Part shown: positions 1 through 10,217 of the stretch, piece after piece | How positions within the stretch are numbered: the first letter of the stretch is position 1 | How the letters are laid out: every line of letters starts with the position of its first letter | Source of the DNA: Quillaja saponaria | Taxonomy: Eukaryota; Streptophyta; Magnoliopsida; Fabales; Quillajaceae | DNA: 64,000 nt | Assembly: GCA_029379385.1 (NCBI GenBank) | Contig: CM055605.1 | Span: 12,497,001-12,561,000 of the forward strand | Direction: 5' to 3' | Notes under the pieces: model-generated | Seen by the model: the letters and a program-made list of their open reading frames with translations, nothing else | What the model was told of the DNA's origin: nothing | The model's database searches: none | Translations under genes and position numbers: made by a program

Positions 1-64
1 GAAGGGAAAATCTTAGTGATTTCATTCTTCGCTGCTTCAAAAGAGTCTTTTTTTTTTTTTTTTT

Positions 65-277
65 TCACTTGGATTGCCGCAGGTGAAGAAGTTCAGCCTC
101 AAGAGCTTCATACTTTTGAAGGTGATCTTTGATTTTAGTTTTCACCCTTTCGATGTCTTTATTGATGCAAGCGACCCTTATTTCCCTCTTCTCTATTTCC
201 TTCCTCACGTAGTCCATTGTGTGTTGTTTCAGTTCATTGAAGGAGGTAGTGGCGATTTAGTTTCCTTTGGAATCCAT
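65..277 (-). pseudogene. Short coiled-coil protein gene or remnant with an early stop
   Basis: On the minus strand an ATG at 277 opens a frame that runs to a TGA at 65-67. It is interrupted only by a TAA at codon 7 (257-259). Translation from the next in-frame ATG (217) gives 50 residues rich in charged and leucine/isoleucine residues with heptad spacing (ending AELLHLRQSK), which looks like a coiled coil. A TATA-like CTATATAAAT lies on the same strand at 325-334, a sensible distance upstream. The uninterrupted frame and its composition suggest real coding ancestry, but I cannot name a family. Either the 217 start is used and this is a microprotein, or codon 7 has become a stop and the gene is dying. 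A T-run on the + strand (an A-run on the coding strand) follows the stop directly. Confidence 0.4.
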
Positions 278-324
278 GATTGAATGAAGCTTTAGAGATG
301 CAATTCTGATATTGTTTGGTTGTA

Positions 325-334
325 ATTTATATAG
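325..334 (-). promoter_or_regulatory. Possible TATA box for the short coiled-coil ORF
   Basis: CTATATAAAT on the minus strand, about 50 bases before the ATG at 277. Its position fits a plant core promoter with a very short leader. The prediction rests on the motif and spacing only, in a region that is AT-rich. Confidence 0.25.
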
Positions 335-793
335 CACGCTTCATGATCGAAAACTTGAACTACTTGAACTGCTTAAGGTTCTTCGGGGAAGGATTGTAAT
401 TAATGCAAGTGAAATTTTCTTTTGCATGGTTGCTAGTCTTGTCACCCAAGTTTGTAACAAACAAATCCCACTTAACTTTGTTTGCAACAAAACCCCACCC
501 TAGAACTAGTGTAATCCTTAACTAAATACTGAGTAGATATGCTTTCGCATCTTGCGAAGTTAGTGTCTCTATACCATACAACATTGAACTGATGAAATTT
601 TCATAAACGGAAGCAAAAAAATATAAGACCATGAGAGCCTGGTCTGAATAATTAGTTTTCATTTCCATGTTTTCCATATCCCTTATAAATAGAAATTAGT
701 CACACAACTTTTTCTATGAAGTAGATATTCAGACTTACGAACCCAACTGGCCAATAAATACTTGCATTGCGACTATTAGAAAGGAAGCGTGGG
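335..793. other. Intergenic stretch left of the Mutator-like element
   Basis: No reading frame with recognisable protein similarity on either strand. The sequence is AT-rich and non-repetitive by eye. It ends at the 9-bp duplication that marks the Mutator-like insertion. Confidence 0.5.
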
Positions 794-802
794 CATGAAA
801 AG
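794..802. repeat. Target-site duplication, left copy (MULE)
   Basis: catgaaaag immediately outside the left MULE terminus, identical to 8387-8395. The length of 9 bp fits Mutator-type integration. Confidence 0.85.
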
Positions 803-879
803 GGGAAATTCACTAGAATAAGGTTCTTTCAAAATTAAAAGAGTTACCTATGGCTCCCTGAAAAATAAATACTAAACTC

Positions 880-1215
880 CATTTTTAATGAATTTGTGTG
901 TTGAAGACACAAATTCACTTGCCATGTCAGCTCCCCGTAAGCAGGGAGGGAGAATATATTGTTGACAAAATTTGTCGGTTGAACCCACAAATTTAAAACT
1001 TGTGAGTTGAACCCACAACTATATTTGTCATGTTAGCTCCGCGCAAAATATATTTAATTTGGGGTTGAACTTGCAAATTGAAACTCGTAAGTTACACACA
1101 TTAAAAAGATATTTTTGAAAAAAATTTGTGGGTTGAACCCACAAATTTAAAACTTGTGGGTTCAACCCGTGGGTTGACAAAATTTGTGTGTTGAAAACCC
1201 AAATTCAACCATAAT
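880..1215. repeat. Cluster of short inverted repeats in the MULE left end
   Basis: The motif ttgtgggttgaacccacaa and close variants occur several times; each is itself palindromic (gggttgaaccc). Two variants of a catgt(c/t)agctcc motif also occur. The region has no coding potential. It looks like a subterminal zone of the element that could bind transposase, but that role is inferred from position only. Confidence 0.55.
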
Positions 1216-2710
1216 TTTATTTTATTTTCGAAAATTTTGAGTGAATTAAAAAATCAAAAGAACCTAAAAATTCAAATTTAGTGTTTCTCAAACATTGTTA
1301 TAGGGCTTTAAAAGTAATTTAAAACTGAGTAATCTGCTGCATAAAAATTTAAGTATTACCACTTACAACCTATATAAATAGAGATTTTAAGCCATAAGAA
1401 TTCATTATTCCTATGTATCTTATATGAATATATAACTTAAAAATATTAAAGGTCATAACTAAATAGCCAACTAATATACAATGACACTCATAAGAGCCAG
1501 AATGATATAGAATCACAATATGCTAAATAGACATAAGACTCAAAACTAAAATATTAACATAAAGTAATCCGGAAACTTTCTAAATACATTAACATAAAAT
1601 AAGACCATGTCATAATAAACCAAAATCCAAATTTTCTTATGTCTTTAAGCCCTATGGTTTCATGACCCTGTTAATGTTAAAAACTTTTATTAAAAACTTG
1701 TCACATACTTGTAATAATGAAAAATATATACGCCATTGTTTAGTATTTTATTAAGTTAACGGAAATGAATTTTTCATAATAAATGGCTGCTTGATGTTAT
1801 TAACTCTTATGATTTTCAAACTCTTTATATAGCAAATATTTTTTGTTATTGTGAACATTAAGTAATTTTAACATGTTCTTTAAATTTGAAACTCTGCAAT
1901 TTTATAAGATTTTATTATTGTCATATTAAATTATAAAATTTTCAAATATTCAATTGTCATTACCAATCCAAGTTATTTTATATGAATTTCAATTGTCATT
2001 TTAGTTAATAAAAAATCGGACAGAGTTTCCTTTGTTTTTTAACATTTCCTCCCTGTAATGACAAACACATATTATAATATATCTCAATGAGTGTCAACAT
2101 CAAACAGTATCACATACATACTGATTAATTTATCCAAAACAAAGTTTCATAACTCATTTATACAAAACCATAAGTAACAATCCTCTAGTGTGTACCACAA
2201 GTCCATGCTTTCATCTTTCGTGTTGGATTCTTCCTACGTGGAAGATTATCCCATCATCCACCCTCTTAACTTGTGCAACATATGATACACTCTCACGGTG
2301 CTGAGTGTTATCCTCATCATGCTTTGCAACCATCATCTTCACTCTCCTCAACATCATGAACACAGAGAAGTGATTCAGAATCAATATGTGTAATAGTCTC
2401 AATTTGTGTGATGTTCTCACCACCTATGTCAACTTCATTAAGAAGAATATTAACTGCAAATGAAGGTGGTATATTAGTCAATCGAAATAAAGTTCATTAT
2501 AGCAACACTTGAATTTTGAGTAGTATAAATAGATAGTTATGAACCTGAAGTAGTGGGTGTGGATTGCACATGAATAAAAGTCATAGTGGGAAGGTGCATT
2601 GCATTACATGAAGTAGGAGATGGGCATCCGACGCCAACATCTAAGTCAACATGTGAGGAGCATAAATAAGTGCTCATGAACCTAAAGTAGTAGGCATGGA
2701 ATGTGCATAA

Positions 2711-5700
2711 CTAGAAGTCGTGAATGTGCATATTACCACATGAAATAGGAGTTGAGAGCCCGACTTCAACATCTAAGTCAACTTGTGAAGTGCTAGCTGT
2801 AGCATCTACTCGAACTTGGGAAGTACTAGCTGAGGGTACATGAGCTGCTGAAAGGTTTGAAGGTGCCAAACATCCATATTGGTCAATAATCTGCAATAAA
2901 GATGTGCATGTGGCATGAATAGTTGGAAAAGCTGATAGATCTGCACATGGTCCAGACAATGTTTGACATCGTCGTATACCTTCAGTCTGTGATATAAAAA
3001 AATCTATCAATATCAGTTTAACTAACAACTTGATTAGTAACATATTACTGATTACCACACTTAACAATTAAATTTGTTAGTTACCAAAGTTGTATGTAAA
3101 ACGCCTCTCTGAGTTAAATATCTCCTACTTATCTGACTATACCACTGCATATAGGATGATATTGAATCTAATTCCCCGTCAAATAGATCTCCAAGCACAA
3201 CATGCTCCTCTCTTCTATTCCATATGTTGACAAATTGTCTATGTCTGATAATCCAATCGACATTTCCTCTACCCCTTAGATCAATTCCATGCAACTGAAT
3301 ATCACTTTCAACAGTAAGTGGTATATTTTGATGTATTCCAAATTGCCGCACTACTCTATTAGGCCTATGCCACTCCACAATGTGAAAGCATATCAATGGA
3401 ACTACTGCAGCCCATATACTCTGACCAACTAAACAATAATCAGGATGATCTGCTATCAACTCAGTATTGTACGGCATCCAAATAATCTACAACCATGTAA
3501 ATATAAATATTAAGATACATAATATCATAATAAGAAATATGAATGCGGAGAAAATAGATAACAAGTAGTAACCTGGTCTAATGACATCTGATCTAACTTA
3601 AATCTATACCAAGAAATAACATGTGTGGACACCTCAGTAACACGAAAATGAGCTCTCCATCTACAATTGATTAGACAAAAAATCATTAAAAAGTTTTTAA
3701 TAATAATTATTTAGTATATGACAAAATCTACACACCTTATATCCAAAGGCCCACGTGGTAATTGTGGACCATATGCCCCATCAATGAGATCCCAATCATC
3801 GTGTATAGAATGCAATCGTTCAGGTGCAATAAATGGGAGTCTATTCCATGCCCATAACTGAAGTAAAATCAAGGCACCAGCAATATGTTGTGATGTGGAG
3901 TGTGAGGCACGACATAACTCTCTATACAACCATGCAAGACAAGCACTACCCCAACTATAATGGCCAGACGTATCTAAATTATCAAGCAGTGGTAAAAACA
4001 TCATATGCACATGTGATGGATCCATTAACTATATGAAAGTATACAGTTAGTAAATACTTAAAACAAATTTTGAATACAAAATACATATAATATGTAAAGT
4101 AAATCTCATTACCAATATTACCAATATAATATGTAAAGTAAATCTCATTACCAAAATGATTAAGCATTTGAAGATTGTCCTTGTGCAATATTAGGACATC
4201 TTTTTCTTTTATGACCTTCTTGTTTACAAATTCCACATCTAAGTTTTCTAGGGTTCTCAATTCATTCCATCTCATTACGCAACCGTGACGATCGTGGCCT
4301 ACCTCTTGTTCGCAGTCGATGGATATCAGGAAGCACACGCGGAAAGTTGTATTCAGGACAATTAGCATCTTTCATTATAGGCATAAATTGTGGACTATAC
4401 ACAAGTTGTTAATGTGCCAATGTATACCAATGACCGACAAATTGGTTATAGTCAACATGATGTTTTGCACAACCTGCTATGACATGAGAGCAAGGTATTT
4501 GATAATATTGAAACTTGAGACAGTTGCAAGAACAATTACCCAATTCCACTGTATGCAAATTACCACATTTTCCATGATTCCAACCTCAATATTGTGTTAG
4601 AACTTCAAATGTTCCTCTAACTGGATCAAATGATATAACATTATGACCGGTTGCCCTTTTTTTCCATTCTTCTAATCTCTTATTTACTTTTTTAGTGTAC
4701 AAATGTACTTCTTGTATTGCAACAGCAGTCTCTGTGCGAATATTGACAAAATAACTAACACATCGATAGAATGTCAAGCATACCATAGTAGTAATAGGAA
4801 CTTAGCAAGCTCCTTTTAATACATTATTAAAACATTCGGCCAAGTTAGTGGTCATAAACCCAAACCTCCTTCCACCGTCATGTGCCAATGTTCATTTCTC
4901 TTTTGGATAAGTTGAAAACCATGAAACGAAATCTAACTTCAAGTTGTTCAATTCCATCATACACCTATCAAACTTGTCAGGTTGTATTTGGTAACGGGCT
5001 TTCAGCACCACTCTCTTTCCTGCTATATTTTTCTTACTTGTATGAAAATTACTCGCTACATGTCTCAAGCAGAAACGATGACAAGCATGTGGTTCTGTCC
5101 AACCAACACTAGGATCATTAATGGCAGCTATTATGCCAGGGTGACGATCAGAAATCAAGCATATATTATCTCGTTGAGTTACATGCACTCGTAGGCGTAA
5201 GAGAAACTATGACCAGCTATCTTTATTCTCTTCTTCCACAACAGCAAATGCAAGTGGCATAACATGATTGACACCATCAACCCCACATGCGATCAATAAT
5301 TTCCCTTTGTACTTTCCATATAGAAAAGTACCATCAATCTGAATAATGGGTCTGCAGTGTTTGAATGCCTTAATGGACGGACCGAATGACCAGAATACTC
5401 GATGGAAGATAACCTCACCAGGACTATTGGTTTGGAATGTCTTCCACTCAAATTTAGTTCCCGGATTGGTAGCTTGTATTGCATTTAAAAATTTAGGCAG
5501 CTGATTGTAAGATTCCTCCCAACAACCATAAACTAGCTCTATGGCCTTCTTTTTTGCATCCCATATCTTCTTCATATGTACCTCATAACCAAATTTATCT
5601 TTCACATTACCACGCAACACTGCTCCTGGTGTCTGAGGCTCTTCTCTAATTGTATTTTTAATAAAATCAGCAATTGTACCAGTGTCCAGATTATAATGAT

Positions 5701-6700
5701 ATTGTGACAAATAAGAAGAAACACATGTATGCGGAGAAATTAGTTGGTTATCATGAACTCTCCTTTCCTTTTACAATAAACTGCTCGCAACCTCCATTTG
5801 CATCCTTGTTCATGTGGCTTGCATTTGATATCCCATATCCGCTTGCACGATTCAACCACTATAAAGGACACATGCTTCTCAATATGCCAATACTTGACTG
5901 TTTTTTTCACATCCGCTTTCGTGCCAAATAGTTGTCCCTTGTAAAAATTCTCATGCAATAGTCACTCTGTTCTTGCCTCATGATCATCGTCTATCGCAAT
6001 TGCTCCATTAATGTTAACTTCAGTGAAAAACTCATCCGGAACATATTCATTGAACACATCTTTTTCAGTAAATTCAGGATCATCAGCATGTTCAAGATCA
6101 ATGGTAGGATCATCATCAGCAACATTATGATTATATTCACTAGCATGAGGGTCATCATTAACAGGATCTTGTGAGTGAAGATCAATCAAGACAAGATTGA
6201 CAATTGGATGATGTTGACTATCCACTTGAGACACTAGACGAGATGGACTTTCAATTGTTGTTGATTGTGTCTCAAAAATCCTATCTTCTATTATAACCTC
6301 ATTAACTAATTGAGTAGAAATGTTCAATTCAGTTGGTAAAGTTGGTGGCACTTCTAGAAGATTTTTTTTTTTTCAAAAACAACTCCAAAGCATATGAACC
6401 ACCTTGCTCGAGGGCAAATTGTAGCATATTCTCCAAATCCTCGTCATCGTTTACATGAACTGGGTAGTAATGAATTGTATTGTGCATGACATTCCCATAT
6501 CGACAAATAATCTCCAAGCATTCTATTGTGCAATCAACATGTAAAGCTTCACACAAGCGGCCATGAAACTGTTCATAACTTATCCCCTATCGTACCCTCA
6601 AAAACTTAACAGGGGGACCATCATATTCAACCCCATTTTCACCCATTTTCATTTCACCATTCATAAAACATAAAATTCGTATCGAATGATTATCACCCAT
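2711..6700 (-). pseudogene. MULE transposase with C-terminal plant mobile domain, decayed
   Basis: The reading starts at an ATG at 6700 (MGDNHSIRIL). In order it holds an N-terminal segment (6700-6330); an acidic linker (6351-5962); a MuDR-type domain (5958-5740; WDIKCKPHEQGCKWRLRA); the MULE DDE core (5710-4890) with IQIDGTFLYGKYKG, SDRHPG and the CHRFCLRH motif; a SWIM zinc finger (4470-4542; CNC...CSH); a CX2CX4HX4C knuckle (CGICKQEGHKRKRC, about 4190-4240); and a plant mobile domain of the MAIN-like/PP7-long-form type (4025-2711; IDGAYGPQLPRGPLDIR, GLRR-like motif). Transposases of this family cut and paste the element; the mobile domain is known as a passenger in plant MULEs and gypsy elements and in the host MAIN proteins. 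Breaks: TAG at 6587-6589, TGA at 5962-5964, TAG at 5207-5209 in DSWS*FLLRLR, a frameshift at the homopolymer near 6361-6373, and further stops after 4890. The protein cannot be made intact. Confidence 0.8.
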
Positions 6701-7731
6701 TATATATCTTGTTCCATTAAAAACTTTAACAAATTAAGTATAACACAACTTAAATTATTTTATTGAGCTAATTTCATATCATAATAAAAATTTAAATCAA
6801 CATCAAGATTATTTAAATCATATGCATAATGCTCTAAATTTTAATTTTACATTTGAACATAAAGAATCTTACTCTATCTATAAGAAAATTATAATAATTA
6901 TGATATTATTAGTAAATAGAAAGGAAACCAATGAAAAGAAGTCATGGTAGGCAACAAGGGAACTAAGATGAAATAATGATATGATAATTAAGTTTAAAAT
7001 TAGTCATAAAATTATTAGAAAAAAATTAATTCATTTTACTTAACAAGTTTAAATTTAAAATTTATAATTGATTCAATAAAAAAGATAACTAAGCTTTATA
7101 CCAAAAAAAAAAAAAAAACTTAGAAAATTGTTCACAATTAACTCATCTCTTATACTCTTAGCTTCCAAGTTGATATTTTATAACTAATAATGTGACATTG
7201 TACTGAAAAAAAAGAAACGTAAAAAGGAAGGTTTTGATTTAGGATCACAAATAGTTATTATATTCTTCTTCTAGTCACAACAATGAATTTTTCCAATCAC
7301 ATCAATGAAGAATAAATTTACATTTGCCTAGAAAAATCAAAACACCTCCAAATATGCTTAACTCAAAGAATAAACAACTATTCTACAGTAAAAGAGAAAG
7401 GAAGGCTGAATACCAAATAATTATCATGAGAGAGGTATGATGAACAGTAAAACCCTTTGTCTGCAGCTGCACTTACAGAGAAGAGATGAGAGACACTGCG
7501 AACCTGGTAAGAAACAACACAAACACCATAACTATCAAAGTCAAGGAATAATTGCACTAAATCCATTTGTTGGTATTTCTTAACTAACCTTATTCTATTC
7601 TTTTCCGGCAAGCTGTGAAAGATGCAGGAAAAAAAAAACGGATGCTTTGCAATTTCTGCGTCTCTAATCCGCTTTTACAACTTCTTCTGAGAAAGCTCTA
7701 ATTAGGATGTGAGATTCTATTCCTCATACAG

Positions 7732-7866
7732 CAGGAAGCAGGAAGCAGCATGTTTTAAAGTAGAAATAGGAGATTCCATTCCTCGTGCAGTAGGAAGTAG
7801 CATGAAGTAGGAAGCAGGAAGCAGGAAGCAGGAAGCAAGAAGCAGGAAGCAGGAAGCAGCAGGAAG
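7732..7866. repeat. GGAAGCA minisatellite inside the MULE
   Basis: A run of the 7-base unit ggaagca with small variations (agcaggaagcaggaagcagg), densest from about 7805. It sits between the transposase and the right terminus. Nothing indicates a coding role. Confidence 0.75.
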
Positions 7867-7910
7867 GGCTTTCCCCTTTTCACCTACAGAACAAGAAAAA
7901 CAGGCCTTTT

Positions 7911-8006
7911 ATGGCAGTTTACTGGAATATTGGGTGCCAAACTCGTGATCAAAACTTCTGCGATTTACTGGAGTATTGGGTGCCAAACTTGGCCTTCTCC
8001 ACCGAG
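7911..8006 (+). repeat. Short direct duplication near the MULE right end
   Basis: The phrase tttactggaatattgggtg, continuing with ccaaact, occurs at about 7918 and again with one change at about 7966, a 48-base period. It creates a small open frame on the + strand that I do not regard as a gene, because it belongs to the terminal region of the element. Confidence 0.5.
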
Positions 8007-8386
8007 TGCGTAATACCTCTTACGCCGAAGATGAACGAGGCTAAGCCTCTGGCAGCAAGAAGAGATGAAAGCAGCAATAGGAAGAGACGAAAGAAGCAGC
8101 AACTTCCTGAGATTTGAAAATGAAGGGTATTTCGTGGTGAGGGAGAGAGCTGCAATTGGAGCTTTAGGGTTTGGGACCCATGGCTTCTAAACACACCTCT
8201 TTGGACGGGGATGTCTACTGACCTGGCAGAGACAACTTGGCACCCACCTGGCTAAGAGGTGATGACATAAGAGTGTAAAATTGTGTTTTGAAGATACACA
8301 TTCTAAAACAATTTGATTTTCGTTTTAATTTTTGAAAGAACCATGTTTAACATTTTTTTAAACAGCCTTATTATGGTAAAATTTTC

Positions 8387-8395
8387 CATGAAAAG
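8387..8395. repeat. Target-site duplication, right copy (MULE)
   Basis: catgaaaag immediately outside the right MULE terminus, identical to 794-802. Perfect identity argues that the element ends are intact and have not been rearranged. Confidence 0.85.
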
Positions 8396-8748
8396 GACAT
8401 GCATGTGGAAGTGGAAACAACACAAAATTATTTAGGCCCATTTATGTTCACTAATTTTCTGGAGGCCCAAAAATCTGTATTATTAGTATTTAGCCCAAAG
8501 GGCCAAAGCCCAAAAAATTCCCTTCACGAAAACAAAATCTCTACCTCAGTGCACCTCCCTTGAGAACTTTCTCATTCCCATTTTGAGCTTTGTGACAAGA
8601 TTAATTACGAGATGAAAGTCACCTTTTTTAGATAAATTTGTATCAATAATTCATATGTTTTCAACTATAACGTGAGGCATTATTGATTAGGTTCTTAAAT
8701 GTAATTGCACTTTTGGTAATATGCTACTAGAGTACTAAGTAGCTTAAC

Positions 8749-9081
8749 ATGTTAGGATTATATTTTGTTTCTTTGGGTCAAATTTCATGTTTCTCATCTA
8801 TATATCAAGCATATTTAATTATTGCACAAGTTATTATTGATGTCAGTCTTGCATTTAGCCAAGATCCTTGTCAAGCACATTTAATACTACCATCCGTTGA
8901 GTTAGCCAACATCCTTGATCTCAACAATGGACATGCCCTTCAACAAAGTCCCATACCTTGTTATGAGGCTTTCCAAGACTCTTTGCTTCAATTATTGAAA
9001 GGTTCTAATTGGATTTGGATTCTTCCAAGGAGTTTTGGTTTCGTGATGAAAGAGCTGATATGTGTAAATTTTTTTTTTTAA
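8749..9081 (+). CDS. Unrecognised 110-residue open frame, possible gene remnant
   Basis: An open frame between the MULE and BAG7. The middle (residues about 38-90, SQDPCQAHLILPSVELANIL and onward) reads like ordinary protein rather than AT-rich noise: it has acidic and polar residues, cysteines and a QDSLLQLLKGSNW stretch. The first 37 residues are hydrophobic and the end runs into a T-rich tract. I do not recognise a family. It may be one exon of a gene or the remains of one. No matching upstream or downstream exon could be found by eye. Confidence 0.25.
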   Translation: MLGLYFVSLGQISCFSSIYQAYLIIAQVIIDVSLAFSQDPCQAHLILPSVELANILDLNNGHALQQSPIPCYEAFQDSLLQLLKGSNWIWILPRSFGFVMKELICVNFFF

Positions 9082-9174
9082 TTTATTAAAATTGAGTTTC
9101 TCTTTCTTTTTTTTCCTTTTTTACTCCATTAATTTTGATGTGATAAATAATGGGGAATAATAAGGAGTTTAATC

Positions 9175-9420
9175 TAGAGAGAGAGGAGAGACATAAGAAC
9201 AAATAAAAATTAAGGATAAGGAAAAGATGATTAGCTATATGGGCTTACGAGAAATTATATAAACATCAATGATAACCGATAACTAAAATAATCTGAAGAG
9301 AGAGGAGAGAGATAAGAACAAATAAAAATTAAGGATAAGAAAGAGATCATTAGCTATTTTTTAGTGAATGACTTATGAAAAATTATACAAATATCAATAA
9401 CAACAGGTAACTAAAATAGT
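9175..9420. repeat. Tandem duplication of about 123 bp
   Basis: Two adjacent copies share gagaggagaga, ataagaacaaataaaaatta, attagctat and aactaaaata in the same order, with a period of about 122-125 bases. There is no coding potential. The copies differ at several positions, so the duplication is not recent. Confidence 0.75.
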
Positions 9421-9782
9421 AAATTTTAAAGTTTTACGTTACATTTCTTCTCTTCTCATTTTACAGGTATCGATCATTGAATATCCACTTCATTAATTCA
9501 TTGTATCATAAATTTTGCTGGTGTATTGAACGAGTTTCCTTAAATTATCCCCTAACCTTTTATATTAATGTCTTCATTCATTAGTTTTAGCCCTGTTTTA
9601 TTTACTTTTACTTTTCGTAGAAATATAGAAGGTACAATCATTGGAATACCGAATCCCACTTGAATGATCACAACTTAGCTAAGATTAGCTGCTAAAGTTG
9701 GTCCCCATTCAGAGCAATTCCATGTGTAATCTTTCTGTTGACTCGTTTAACAACGAGGTTATCTTTTAATGAACTCGTTCTT

Positions 9783-9813
<31 letters not shown>

Positions 9814-10217
9814 GAAGAAGAAATTCCAGCTGGCAATGTGTTACATACAAGGCCCAACGATATAAAGGCCATGAACGCTTCACCACCAAGAATCTTGATG
9901 TTTCTGTAAATTTATTACAGACACGAGGTTATTTTCGTCTATTCGGACCCTTAAATATGCGGCGAACCTTGTTTACCACCTTATCCATCTCAGAAAACAT
10001 TCTAATCCTGTAGTTTTCACACTTTCAATTTCCAAATTCACCCTTATCTTCCACCTTTTGACTCACATTTTTGTCGTCTTCACCATCTCGCTGTTTCCTT
10101 TAAACCCTGAAATCATATCAACCTCTCGAAGGATTCTCTGAGTGAGAGAGTTAATTCTTAAAACCTTAACTCGTTCGTTGTTTGACTCACCGAGTTATAG
10201 CCGATTAAACTCACCCA
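9421..10217 (+). promoter_or_regulatory. BAG7 upstream region and 5' leader
   Basis: No gene in this stretch. It holds an A-run at about 9786-9813. From about 10010 it becomes CT-rich, as plant leaders often are, ending at the BAG7 start codon. A tataaagg motif at about 9860 is a possible TATA element but would imply a leader near 330 bases; I could not fix the transcription start. Confidence 0.35.

Larger units (their letters stand above)
803..8386 (-). mobile_element. Complete Mutator-like element (MULE) with 9-bp target duplication
   Basis: The element is flanked by a perfect 9-bp direct repeat, catgaaaag, at 794-802 and 8387-8395, the duplication length made by Mutator transposases. The outer 21 bases are inverted copies of each other (left begins gggaaattcactag; right, reversed, begins gaaaattttaccat; both continue to aataagg), about 15 of 21 matching. 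A looser inverted similarity continues for roughly 120 bp. Inside are a decayed MULE transposase joined to a plant mobile domain (2711-6700, minus), inverted repeats near the left end (about 880-1215), a GGAAGCA minisatellite (about 7732-7866) and a less AT-rich right terminal zone (about 7880-8280). The transposase has stops, so the copy is probably immobile unless helped in trans. Confidence 0.85.

Noticed and set aside
7911..8117. Open frame on the + strand (68 residues) beginning MAVYWNIGCQTRD
   Set aside because: It spans a short direct repeat in the MULE terminal region and has no recognisable domain.
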